Origin: Neolentinus lepideus HHB14362 ss-1
Lineage: Eukaryota; Basidiomycota; Agaricomycetes; Gloeophyllales; Gloeophyllaceae
Reading direction: 5' to 3'
Length of the DNA stretch: 64,000 nucleotides
Assembly (NCBI GenBank): GCA_001632425.1
Contig: KV425574.1
Span: 377,064 to 441,063, forward strand
Positions 54,299 through 64,000 of this stretch are shown one piece after another. Each line of letters begins with the position of its first letter. Position 1 is the stretch's first letter. The position numbers and the translations under genes are program-made. The notes under the pieces are model-generated. The model was not told the DNA's origin, ran no database searches, and worked only from the letters and a program-made list of their open reading frames with translations.

Positions 54299-57200
54299 CT
54301 ACAGCAGTTGGTAAGAAGCTCGCCTATCTCTCTTCGGGATTCCCACAGGGGCAGAATCACGCAGAAGGTACCACTTGCAATAGCCCAAATACTTCACAGT
54401 ACAACAGTTGGTCAGGACCCACCCTGTAGAGGATTAAAAAAACTCACAACGTGCACGAGACCCAGAAGGTATAGAACTTGGCACTAAAGACATAGTGAGA
54501 GAAGAACATCGGTATTGGCACTATTTGAACCATATGGTTAGTAAGTCAACCAAGGGTAGCGGAGTATCGTACTCACCGATTATCGCAACAATCAGAGTCA
54601 ACATGGAAGAATACCAAGCAGCCTTCTTAAACACCTTCATCAACGCCTCTCTACTCAACTCATAATGGCTATCGTGACTATCCAATTCGGTCTTGGAATC
54701 GATTGGCTGTACGGCGACAGTGGTCTCCAAATCGTGATCATCCTTCTTCTCGTTAGTGCTCGCTTCCTGATCATGCCTTACGTCTTCGGATTCTGGACCG
54801 TCCAGCATTGCAATGGCTCGGGTACCAGAGAAGTCATAGTCCGCTGGGTCTGCATAGGAATGTCAACGTAGAGATAAAGGTATGATTTGAAGGAGGGCTG
54901 ACTGAGCAGAGACACGCCTACAGTGATGATCCCAGAGAACAACAGTCCTGTCAGGCCACTGCATACAGCCGAATACGGTTTAGCAAGGTTGGTGATTGTG
55001 ATTGAGCCTGAACATGCAGTCGGTGCTAATATCAGTGATACACGACACTGTAAGACGTACCATAGATCTTCAAGCAACCGACCATCCATGCAGCCATCCC
55101 TAGGCAAGCTCCCACGATGGAACCACAGAAGACACCGGCCTTAGTAAGTTTGCTCCATGTCACCGTTAGGGCAATTGGAAAGACTGCTGGGCTCAGAACC
55201 ACTCCTCTGGAGATTTAGAGTCAAGGTAAGCAATGCAGACATGATGAGCTACTGAATTATACTGACTGGACGTAGAATAGCTGGAATAGCCGACGGAATG
55301 GTAAGTTCAGACATGCAGAAATGTCACGCGACTCACCCATCCGAGGTCAATCCCAGCTTTGTTCAGCTATTTTCGTGGATTAAGTTTAGCCCAGCCTGCA
55401 CCATTACAACAACTCACGATTGTTGCCCAGCAGCCCATCCATATGGCCCAGAAGCAAATAAATGCATGAGACGCCCGCACAATCTCTGCTCCTGTGGCAT
55501 TAGGGCGATAGTACGTCCGGTAAAGGCTGTCGTTCCGCGATCATTTACCACATGCTTTGAACAAAGATAGACGACGTGCTCTCACTCGTATGAACTAATC
55601 ACATACCGTTCAGTGAGTGAAGCACGCTCTGGAAGTAAAGAGAAATATGCTCACAAAAGACTCGATACGGCTATCAGCTCCGAGCTGGCAGCAGACGTGA
55701 CTGCCATACTAGGCCACAAGATAGTCATTAGCTTTTGCAGGATCTGACGTAAGGAAACAGACTGACAAAACCACTAGCAAGATCGCTACGGCCCCTCCTT
55801 TACCCATGAGGACAACAGCCACTGCTGGAGCAGCTAGCCCTGCACTTGTCTGCTCAGCAGATAGAGGGTTCGGATATGTCGGGAAGGCGGGCTTGATAAT
55901 GAGGTCAGGTACTGGATCCAATTAGGATCATGAATGCTGCCTACATTGTTTTGCAGCGCCCGAGCGGCCAGACCCAAGCAGGATGCAAATCCCCATGGAA
56001 TAGCGAACCATGACAAGCCGCCCAACATATAGGCCTTGGTGGTCGATGCTGGATGGGAGGCGATTGCCTTTGGTGCTCATTAGATATAGTTAGGTGTGAT
56101 ACGATACGACCACATACGCGCTGCCAATACCCTTGAGCGAGGTCAGTTTATGAACTGAAGCTCTGTGATGACTCGCAAAATTGACGTACCTTGATCACAG
56201 AATACGCCCGAGAAACCACTCAAGATCGTGGCTGCTCCAAAGACAAGTCCCTGATTGCTCTTCATGGTGACGTAACTGCCGTCCTGATTACCCTGCACCG
56301 GGACCTGGACTGCTGCATCCTGTAGTAAATGCCAAAGATTTGACGGCGGAGAGGTGAGCTCCGAAGTTGTACTGTGCTCTTGTTATAAGGTCTCCCATTG
56401 CGGGTTGATATGCGACAAACTCACTAGGTGCGGAACAGAAAGGTGTAGATGATAGTGAAGAGCACGACGGTATGTACCCAATCACACACGAATGTCGCTC
56501 GGAGACCACCGAAGACGACGTATACAGCGATGCCGACTGGAAGCAGAAAGGAGGCGGCGATGATGGGCATTCCAGTGATCGCATTGACAGTCGCTGCTCC
56601 TCCCACTGTCGATATGAATGGAAAACATGATCCGAAATAGGTCAGAACACCAAATCAGGTTCAGAGCAGTGACACCATACATACGAAGTAATGATCCGCA
56701 AACAACCAGGATGCACAGGAAACCGTAGAAAGTGAAGAGTAGGTGGGCAGGAGCACCAAAGCGGGCTTTCACAATCTGCTCCCAGAGCGTGTCATTAGTG
56801 GGAACATCTTATGTTGGTATCTTGCAGGGCGCAAACGTACCTCGAGGAAGGTATGTGCTCCATTAGCGTTCATCTTCACCTTCGCAGCGACCATGCCGAA
56901 GAAGGCAACCTGGATCGTTCCACCTACGCCATACCACCATGGACCACTGACCCCTGCGGTAGATTCGTTTGCTAATGTAAAAGACAATATGTCTCCACTT
57001 ACCAAAGGTATAGGCAGCAGTACTTGATTGCAAGAGAGTGGCACTCCATGTCCATGCGCTCACACTACAATACTTCAGATTTGTCCCAGACTCCTGCAAA
57101 CAGCAAGCTCACATTCCGCAGCATACAAGTCCAGGCTGGCGGTATGTCAGTAGAGATCTCTCTCTGCGTACGATATGCACTGACCTTGACACTTCTTGAG

Positions 57201-57588
57201 GCACTCTTTTAAAAGGCTAACTCAGCACCACCAAATGGAAAACTGATTGTGAAGAGCCCCACCGTGAACTCTTCCGATAAGCCTGGAGAGAATTTGGAAA
57301 ATTTGGCTTGCATGGTCGTCAAAAGCAACATTACAGCTGCAAACAGGAACCCGATCCCTGGTCGTCGTGCGTGGTTCATAATCGAGTACATTGCACAACT
57401 ATATCGCGTTGCCCACTCACCGACAACTACGCCATATCCTACACTCTGGCCTGGTAGAAATGGAATCCACAAATCGCGATAGGTATGCATTCAGTTTATT
57501 CTACGTGGTCGACTGGCAAACTAATGAACGTACTCAGCATAGGCTTAAATTCCGAAACGCCTGGCACGATGCCCGTGCTGTTGGACAT
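54299..57588 (-). CDS. DUR3: Urea active transporter, DUR3 type (sodium:solute symporter family)
   Basis: Plasma-membrane high-affinity urea (and polyamine) importer. ATG 57588 begins [19 protein letters not shown], joined by a GTACGT intron to [10 protein letters not shown]. Then a helix [20 protein letters not shown] follows, and [20 protein letters not shown] joined to [20 protein letters not shown], the DUR3 hallmark. Further segments are [58 protein letters not shown] and [20 protein letters not shown]. The hydrophilic loop [19 protein letters not shown] precedes the last helices, [19 protein letters not shown] and, across a 71-nt intron, [16 protein letters not shown]. It ends at 54299. 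More than ten introns; a TGA at 54444-54446 lies inside the proposed last intron. GATA-type sites upstream fit nitrogen regulation. Confidence 0.86.
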
Positions 57589-58587
57589 TTTGGCTCAGCG
57601 CGAGGAAAGATAGGACGCTCCAGCAAAGGCTACGGCTGCAGAGCTCTCCTCTGATGCATATTTGAGTGAATATCTAGCAGATAGCATTATCGCTTCTCCA
57701 TTGAAAGAAGCCTCTCACTGTTTGTCTGATACTCATAGCTTATCTGAAGCGCCGCGCTTGAGGATGATAACAGATACAGTCCCACCGACATGTCAAACGG
57801 GACAAGAATAGACCTGTATTGGAGCGCATCCCGTGTCAGAACCGTGGCGGGTCGAAGCAGCTGTCGGGGCTCCGAATTTGTGTCGAGATAACGCATACTT
57901 ACCCATGGCAGTGCAGGTTCTTCTCATCAGTCCATGGCGTGGAGAGCCACATGAGAATCAAAACATTCACAGCCTCTCTGCGCTTGAGGAGTTGACAGTC
58001 TTCACGGGGCATTATTATCTAGTGGCACGCGTAGTGGTCACAGAGCATGCACTCTTCTCATTCGGGTGAGCCTCTATCAATTAGGATGTTGGACAAGAAC
58101 CCACAATATATTCAGTATTTGAGGTGGATAAAAACGCCAGATGTTTTTGTTTTGTAGTCTTCAACGTTATAACCAGCAACTTCGACCTTTCCTTTTAACC
58201 CCGGCACTGCCGGCGCCCCAACATCCCCATAAGTCAAGTCGCAATCATTTCAACATCAGCCGTTATGAATTATAACTGTAGAGGATCGCGAGCATCAACA
58301 TCGTCCTGGTCCATCGTGTGGGTTATGTCTGCCATTCGATGCTCTGCGGCATACCTATGGTCGGATACAATGCTGGAGAAGGCTGGAGGTATGCACGCAT
58401 CGTGCACGTGTCCGACGCGTCTTCGAGAGCAGGTGCCGACGGCGCGGCACTTCTACATTGCCATGATGGGATCGACGCTAACCCTGATCATTCCCCTTGC
58501 TGGCCCTGGTCTGATCAAAATCAAAATTAAAAATCTACGTTATATACCGCAGCACGCAGACCATGCATCGTCTGAGCTCCCTCCTAC
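57589..58587. other. Divergent promoter region
   Basis: About 1 kb between DUR3 (minus) and the DUF6533 gene (plus). A 109-codon plus-strand frame at 58265-58591 has no recognised family. The DUR3-side GATA cluster is listed separately. Confidence 0.45.
57676..57892. promoter_or_regulatory. Cluster of GATA motifs upstream of DUR3
   Basis: In the 300 bp upstream of the DUR3 start, GATA-factor-type words occur at about 57679-57684 (AGATAG), 57740-57745 (TTATCT), 57766-57771 (GATAAC) and 57887-57892 (GATAAC). Fungal nitrogen-regulatory GATA factors (AreA/Gln3 type) bind HGATAR, and DUR3 genes are known to be nitrogen-controlled. Use as a control element is inference. Confidence 0.4.
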
Positions 58588-60279
58588 ATGACTGTCGTCC
58601 CGAACCATGACGGTGCAGAGGTGGAGGTGCTGCACTTACACTATAACCGGCTCGCTAATTATATGAACGGTAAGCTCCTTTTATCGATATTAGATCTCGT
58701 TAATTCCGGAATCTCCAGTTGCTGTTTTAGCATGTCTGGTCTATGATATTCTCCTTACATTGCCTCGAGAAGTGAGTGCCTTGTTGTAATGGTCGAGACG
58801 CAAGCTGAGGAATGCCGATGCGCTGCGAATAGGTCTCGTTAGTCTGGTTGTACGTCCTTGATTCATATTCACAGCTGGCCTGCAGGCTGATATGCCAGCG
58901 GAAGTTCGAGATGGACCATACCTAAGCTCTTATATTTCTGCAATCGATACGTCCCGGTTGCGATCTTCGTGTACGTATCCCCCTTTTCAAGTCGTGTATG
59001 GCTTCAGGCTGATATGTGAGGTAGCGCGCTGTTAATTGGTATGTCTCGGAGGGGTGTCCGGTGAAGATGGGACCTGACGCACAGGGCTTCCAGTGAATAC
59101 AGACATGAACATACCTAATCACGTGAGTGCACTTTTGTTGCGGAGCACATACTGCTGACGCACCGCAACGGCATCCAGGAGTATGCGCTCTTTGCTGTCA
59201 ACCAAGCAAATCCTCTACTCACATGCGACTCAGGTGTTCCCGCTTAATGTGGTTTATTTCACTGTATGCATCTGCCCAACTGACCCTGTCATAGTCTTGC
59301 TCACATCCGTATGTAGCTGCAACCCAGTCCTCAACGTATTAGTCGTAGAACCCATATTGGTCCACAGGACATGGGTCGTATGCGGGAGGGGACTGAGAAG
59401 TAAGCGACACGTCTTGATATATACGCGGTGTCTTAGCCTTTGTGCAGGCCTGATATATTTGATTTCCCCCTTCGCGGGTGAGCATCCAGCCTTTACTCCA
59501 CTATGCGTGAACTAAAGTTCATCTCCGATAACATAGTCCACATTGTAGTACGTTCCTAGTCCAATTCATCACGGAGTACTTCGTGCTGACCAGCGTGCTG
59601 GTATCAGGTTAGCTTCACAATAGCCGTTGACCAAGTCGCACAAATGATGCGGACCCCGACGTTCGGCGAGCTTCGCAGAGGAGGTTGCGATGCCCGGTTC
59701 AACCCTCCTGATACAGCTCTGTGGCTCACCTACCTCGGCTGGTGAGTCCCTCTCTGCTATCGTTGCTTTGGGCTAATTGGGCTTTGGGCTAATTGGTTTT
59801 TGCAGGGCTACGTCGCTCTCTGTCAATGGTAGGGGTCATCACGTCTGAGCTGCGTTATTCATACCATTACTTACCCATTATGAAGCATGCTATCTGGCAA
59901 TTGTAATCTGTAAAACCTTGAAGAATGCCAGACTATTCAACGTACCGTGGTACAAGGTTCACGGGCGCTTCCTGCCCATATCATGCCTCCTGGCAAGGGA
60001 GAGCGTGATCTACTTTGTGCTGTCAGTTCAATCCCCTGTTATCGCGTCGTGTCCTTCGTCGCTGATGTTTCTGAAGCGTCTTCGGTTAGTAAACCTTCTT
60101 GTGAGTGGCTGGCTGCGACGGATTGATCTGTATCTGCAGTGATGAGTTTCACGATGATCATCCTGCAGTCTATATTCAGTCTGCGCAACCCAGCGCTCAA
60201 TACTATAAGTGAAACGTGCGTGGCTTCGCATTTTCTGCTCTATGATATATTTGACATATACCATATTCTGATAGTATAA
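58588..60279 (+). CDS. DUF6533-type seven-helix membrane protein
   Basis: Member of the large mushroom-fungus family of seven-transmembrane proteins with an N-terminal DUF6533. Exon 1 reads MTVVPNHDGAEVEVLHLHYN and ends NYMN. Exon 2 gives VAVLACLVYDILLTLPRE, the DUF6533 core (YD-LLT-E). Then VSLVW and RWTIPKLLYFCNRYVPVAIF follow. Later exons have CNPVLNVLVVEPILVHRTWV (helix ending in RTWVVCGR), FLVQFITEYFVLTSVLVS and VDQVAQMMRTPTFGELRRGG, then CYLAIVICKTLKNARLFNVP and LARESVIYFVL. The last part reads LRLVNLL joined to FTMIILQSIFSLRNPALNTI. Stop at 60279 in this model, or 60142 if the last intron is not used. Some middle exons (59050-59300) are not resolved. Role unknown. Confidence 0.55.
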
Positions 60280-61782
60280 TGCCGGCAGTCTATTCAGCGG
60301 TGGTATGTGCGCACTACAGCTATTGATGGTCCCTGGGCTGATTGTGTTGCCTTTCAGATGTGCCGGGTCGTCCTGCACCTCCGTGAAGCAGGGACAAGCA
60401 TATCCTTGAGAGATGTCAGAGGGCAAGTAGGACAGCTTGTCACCGTCAACTCAGTAATTTTCTCGAATTGAACCTTGACGTTGACCTTAAGTGGAAGATT
60501 TCTATGGACAACAGTAATGTACGATATAACCGAACCGAAATAGTTTGGACATATTGTATATTAGGTTTTCTCTTGTATTATTTAATTGCCTGTGGATTAC
60601 TATCTAGACGTTGTCGTGCAGTAGTTCAATTAGCGGATGACAGATAGTACTAGTAAGCTCAAGTAGATTGGATCACTAGCATTCGTGGTCATGTGTCCTT
60701 CCTGCATCACTATATGACACCCGTTTTCTCCTCACCTGCTTTTCTGCCAAACCATTTTATATTTCCCTTATAGGGATGGAAGGCAAGATGACGTCATTTT
60801 TGACATCTACGACAGATTATGCCATATTAGGAAGAGAAGCTGCTTTATTGAATCCCCAATATTTAGAAGCAGTTGACCGATCGCATATAAGGCTAGCAGC
60901 AAGTTTCAGTCCTGAACGTTCATTCTTTCTCCCCCACTGCATCCACCTAGCGTATACGACAGGTTTTCAAGGTCCGGAGATATTTGATTCCTGAGTCAGC
61001 CCGTGCAACGACCACGGTGGTAACAACGGAGGGTTGCTATGCATCCAGTTGGTTCCGATGGGACGCAACAGCGAGAAAACCAATCCATCGATTCTGGTAT
61101 GGGTGAGTCTTGAAGCTTAAGGTTTCGTCAAACCTTGCGTTCTGCTGCACTGCGAGACATACTATTACTACCGTTGAATGCCTCTCGACAACGGGCTAAA
61201 ATAGGACGAGAGGCACGCGGGGAGAAAGGCTTGGCGGAGGAGGACTGACACTCAATCAAGACTCCATGAGTCGTGTGCCTGGAGACCGGCGAGTGGGACG
61301 GGACTCAGATTTGTGACGGAAGGGCAGAGACTTCGTCGAGGAGCATCAGCGAAGCGTCCTAAACGCTTCATGACCTCTTCTTCGTATACGGTCGGTCATC
61401 TTCGAGCGTACATGTTGACCAACATGGCTCAAATCTGTTTTTTTTTCAGCGCTCCTGGGCATGTACGCAGGGTCTTCAATTATCGGATAGAGACCGGGAA
61501 CGCGTGTCCCTTGACATATTGCCGGATCAAGAGCGACCGGCCCGCGGGTCGAGGTCTTGTTTATAAGGTTGAGCGAGTATTCGCCGCAAGGCACATTCCA
61601 GTTTTCTGTCCCTCATCGCGTTGCCTAGCTCAGTTCTGCGGTCGTCGCCTAGTGCGCTTTTCAGAGTTCTTACGAACGCCGACCTGGTGTCGTTCGATTT
61701 CTTTCTTTATCCAACGCTCTCAAAGCACCTCATTCTTTTCACAACCCACTCTACTTTCGAAAACTCTTGATACTCGGTCGAA
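60280..61782. other. Intergenic, 1.5 kb
   Basis: No convincing gene. A 72-codon plus-strand frame (60776-60994) and a minus-strand frame at 61346-61594 show no family features. The last 100 bp are pyrimidine-rich and should be the promoter/leader of the secreted-protein gene. Confidence 0.45.
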
Positions 61783-63830
61783 ATGTTCTCCAAGGCTCTT
61801 TCTTACGCACTCCTTTCCCTTACCCTCGCGGGTTATGCTGCCGCCGTCCCCATGCATAACAATAACCAGGCGAACGCAGATACTTGCGGTACCGCGGTGC
61901 GTTCCAACCTTGATCTCGTGATCGCCATACTTATTGAGTTATTTTAGGTGAGCACTGTGACGATGACCGCCACAGTCACCGCCGTCGCATCGGGGGCTAC
62001 GGTTGGCACAAACAACGCTGCCACGAGCTGTGAGTATTATTGTGGTGTCCGAGTGACTGATGGCTGATTGTCACAATCTGTCACTACAGCTAAGAGCTCT
62101 GGCAAATCATCTGGTTCGAAGTCGTCGAGCGGGTCAAGCTCGGCTGCTTCCGGTGCTGCTACGCTCAAGTCGTCGACAGGATCGAACTCGTCAACAGGAT
62201 CGAAATCGTCAACAGGATCAAAGTCATCGTCAGGATCTCAGTCGTCGACGGGATCGAAATCGTTGAGTTCCGGCTCCAAGAGCAGTTCGGGGACCACCAA
62301 GGCGTCGCCGAGTACCTCTACGACGTCGGCTGCCTCTTCGGTGAGTTATCTATCAATGACGTGCCAAAATCGTGCAATCAATTCATTCTGTATCAGGTTT
62401 CTACGAGTAAGGGTAACAACGCTGCTACCAGTGGTGCAACGGGCAATAACGCAACTGCCAGCGGCGACTTGCAGAGCTCTTTGAGTGAGTCCACTTAGAA
62501 TCCCAGGAGAGAAACCATTGTTGATAGAATTCGTTCCAAGCCCTCGACCAGTCGGTCATCGCTACAGGCTTCGCCAACGATGGTCAGTCGCAACCCGCGG
62601 CTGGTCAGGTCGCATCCAAGACCTCCACCAATAACTTCATTAACTTCTGCGCGACCGTTCCCCAACTCCCTATCACGAACGGTCAGCAGGTTAAGACTGG
62701 ATCTTGCAACCCCGCGCCCATGGGCATCATTGCCTCCACCTCGAACATGCCCTCCTCGAAATTCGTTTTCCCCCAGAACTTCGGCACTATCCAGGCCAAC
62801 ACGGCGTTCACCGTGCAAATGGCGATCAAGAACCTGGACACGGGTTTCTTCGTGAACGCGAACGAGAACTACTTTGCCGCGCCCCAATTCACCAATTCGC
62901 AGGGACAGATCCAGGGCCACTCGCACGTCGTCATTGAACAGCTCAGCTCGCTCACGCAGACGACCCCCTCGGACCCGACCAAGTTTGCGTTCTTCAAGGG
63001 TCTGAATGCCGCCGCCGCCAACGGTGTCTTAACTGCTGATGTCACCGCTGGTCTCCCTGCTGGCGTTTACAAGATCTCCTCCATCAACTCGGCCGCTAAC
63101 CACCAGCCTGTCTTGGTCGCAGTTGCTCAGCACGGTTCGCTCGACGACGCTGTCTACGTACGTGCCACCCACCTTCTCCACATGCGTCATGGTTTGGTGG
63201 TATTTATATGTGCCTTTTACAGTTTACGGTGACGGACAACGGCACTGCTGCTACAGGCAACTCAACCGTCGCCAGCAGCACCTCGACTATCAGCACCTCG
63301 ACTGGCAGTACCGCGACTATCAGCACCTCGACTGGCAGTACCGCGACTATCAGCACCTCGGCTATCAGCACCGCGAAAACTGCTGCGACGTCCTCCTCTG
63401 CCGTCACGTCCTCAGCCGCCGCCGCGTCCTCAACCGCCGCATCCTCCGGCCTCGGTAACTTCGGGTCTTGCAGCACACCACAGATCAAGTTTGCCGCGGG
63501 CCTCGACGGACGGACGGAGACTGCTTTCGTTCCCGCTGACTTGAGTGCGTTCCTCTCCTCTACCTCGCAGACAATGTCTGACGTACCTACTTTTGTGCAG
63601 AATCGTTTAACCACGGTTCAGCCGACAACATCCAGGTCATCACGTCGTTTATTTGCGGTCAACTCCAGAGCGCGTGCAAGGGTGACGCGACCGCCGAGGC
63701 GACGTGTCAGAAGGCGCAGACGGCTGCCCTCGCGGCGACGCCCGCCCAGTCCGGTGCGCAGGCTGACGCGTTCAACCAGGTCTTTGGTATTACTACCGAC
63801 TTCGCGGCTGTCAAAGCGATCGCTGCATGA
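61783..63830 (+). CDS. Secreted Ser/Thr-rich protein of a mushroom-fungus family
   Basis: Exons join in frame from ATG 61783. A signal peptide MFSKALSYALLSLTLAGYAA is followed by AVPMHNNNQANADTCG. A long Ser/Thr stalk follows, partly encoded by five 18-bp repeats (SSTGSK/N). The core domain runs ALDQSVIATGFANDGQ, NNFINFCATVPQLPITNGQQ, CNPAPMGIIASTSNMPSSKF, FPQNFGTIQANTAFTVQMAI, LDTGFFVNANENYF and KFAFFKGLNAAAANGVLTAD. A second Ser/Thr stalk contains 30-bp repeats. The C-terminal domain has LGNFGSCSTPQIKFAAGLDG and ICGQLQSACKGDATAEATCQ, ending TTDFAAVKAIAA at 63830. The family is widespread and secreted in Agaricomycetes, sometimes mislabelled as ribosomal protein S17. The stalks are probably O-glycosylated. 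Function unknown. Confidence 0.78.
62170..62259 (+). repeat. Five 18-bp coding repeats
   Basis: Units of TCGTCGACAGGATCGAAM type, each coding SSTGSK or SSTGSN. Single-base differences between units are mostly silent. They lie inside the first Ser/Thr stalk of the secreted protein. Confidence 0.85.
63286..63375 (+). repeat. 30-bp coding repeats, two exact copies plus a partial
   Basis: Copies at 63286-63315 and 63316-63345 are identical and encode TISTSTGSTA; a partial third copy runs to 63375. The identity at third-codon positions points to recent unequal exchange. They lie in the second Ser/Thr stalk. Confidence 0.85.
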
Positions 63831-64000
63831 GGGGTGCAGGTATAGCTCCTTGATTTAACTTATTTTGTTCAATACCCAGGGGGTGGAAGGGCTGCACGTT
63901 TCATACTGGTGTCTAGAGTTGGAGCAAGTAGAGATTATTTCTGAGCTTTTTGTTTTTCTTTGCATTCTTCCTCTGGGTTTTGTTCGTGCTTGCGACCGTA
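63831..64000. other. 3' flank of the secreted-protein gene
   Basis: T-rich sequence following the stop codon; presumed 3'UTR, no other feature. Confidence 0.5.

Noticed and set aside
61346..61594. 82-codon minus-strand frame
   Set aside because: No motifs; it lies in the upstream region of the secreted-protein gene.

Overview
This is nuclear DNA of a filamentous basidiomycete, most likely an Agaricomycete. Genes sit on both strands and are cut by many short introns of about 45-70 nt with GT(or GC)-AG ends and CTRAC-like branch points. Several families are typical of mushroom-forming fungi: a DUF6533-type membrane protein, F-box proteins of the INRLPPELLAVI type, a FunK1-like fragment, and the secreted NFINFCATVPQLP family. 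There are no operons, ribosome-binding sites, CRISPR arrays or rRNA, and I saw no convincing tRNA. Exon joins come from reading frames and splice consensus only, with no transcript data.

Layout. 1-9.3 kb is an all-minus-strand block: TAH18 (diflavin reductase, cut by the left edge), a BAR-SH3 protein, the SWI/SNF subunit SNF12/SMARCD, and a MUP1-type methionine permease. 9.66-13.93 kb is a three-copy direct tandem array carrying decaying copies of a small kinase-like gene. 14.1-19.2 kb holds an FAD-dependent amine/amino-acid oxidoreductase, a relic-like patch, a gag-like hypothetical protein and ARPC5. 20.2-27.2 kb holds a UFO1-like F-box/WD40/UIM protein, a RluA-type pseudouridine synthase and a small membrane protein. 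28.1-32.4 kb has a newly recognised 75-residue two-exon gene and two convergent F-box/LRR-like genes. 33.0-38.5 kb has two tandem GH30 endo-beta-1,6-glucanase-like genes. 39.5-46.9 kb has beta-adaptin, an SDR oxidoreductase, histone H2A.Z and a CsbD-like stress protein. 47.3-50.0 kb has a divergent pair of homologous orphan genes. 50.2-54.1 kb has a 111-bp tandem repeat, a SUR7/PalI-type membrane protein and an Rtt106-like acidic protein. 54.3-60.3 kb has a DUR3 urea transporter and a DUF6533 protein, and 61.8-63.8 kb a secreted Ser/Thr-rich protein.

Most genes are housekeeping (chromatin, actin, trafficking, Fe-S assembly, tRNA/rRNA modification). The accessory content is the tandem array, the paired orphan genes, the duplicated glucanases and the nutrient transporters. 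I found no clearly new multi-gene system. The strongest unexplained items are the tandem array, the divergent orphan pair, two GC-AG introns, an 11-nt microexon, and a BAR-SH3 protein ending in a cysteine motif.
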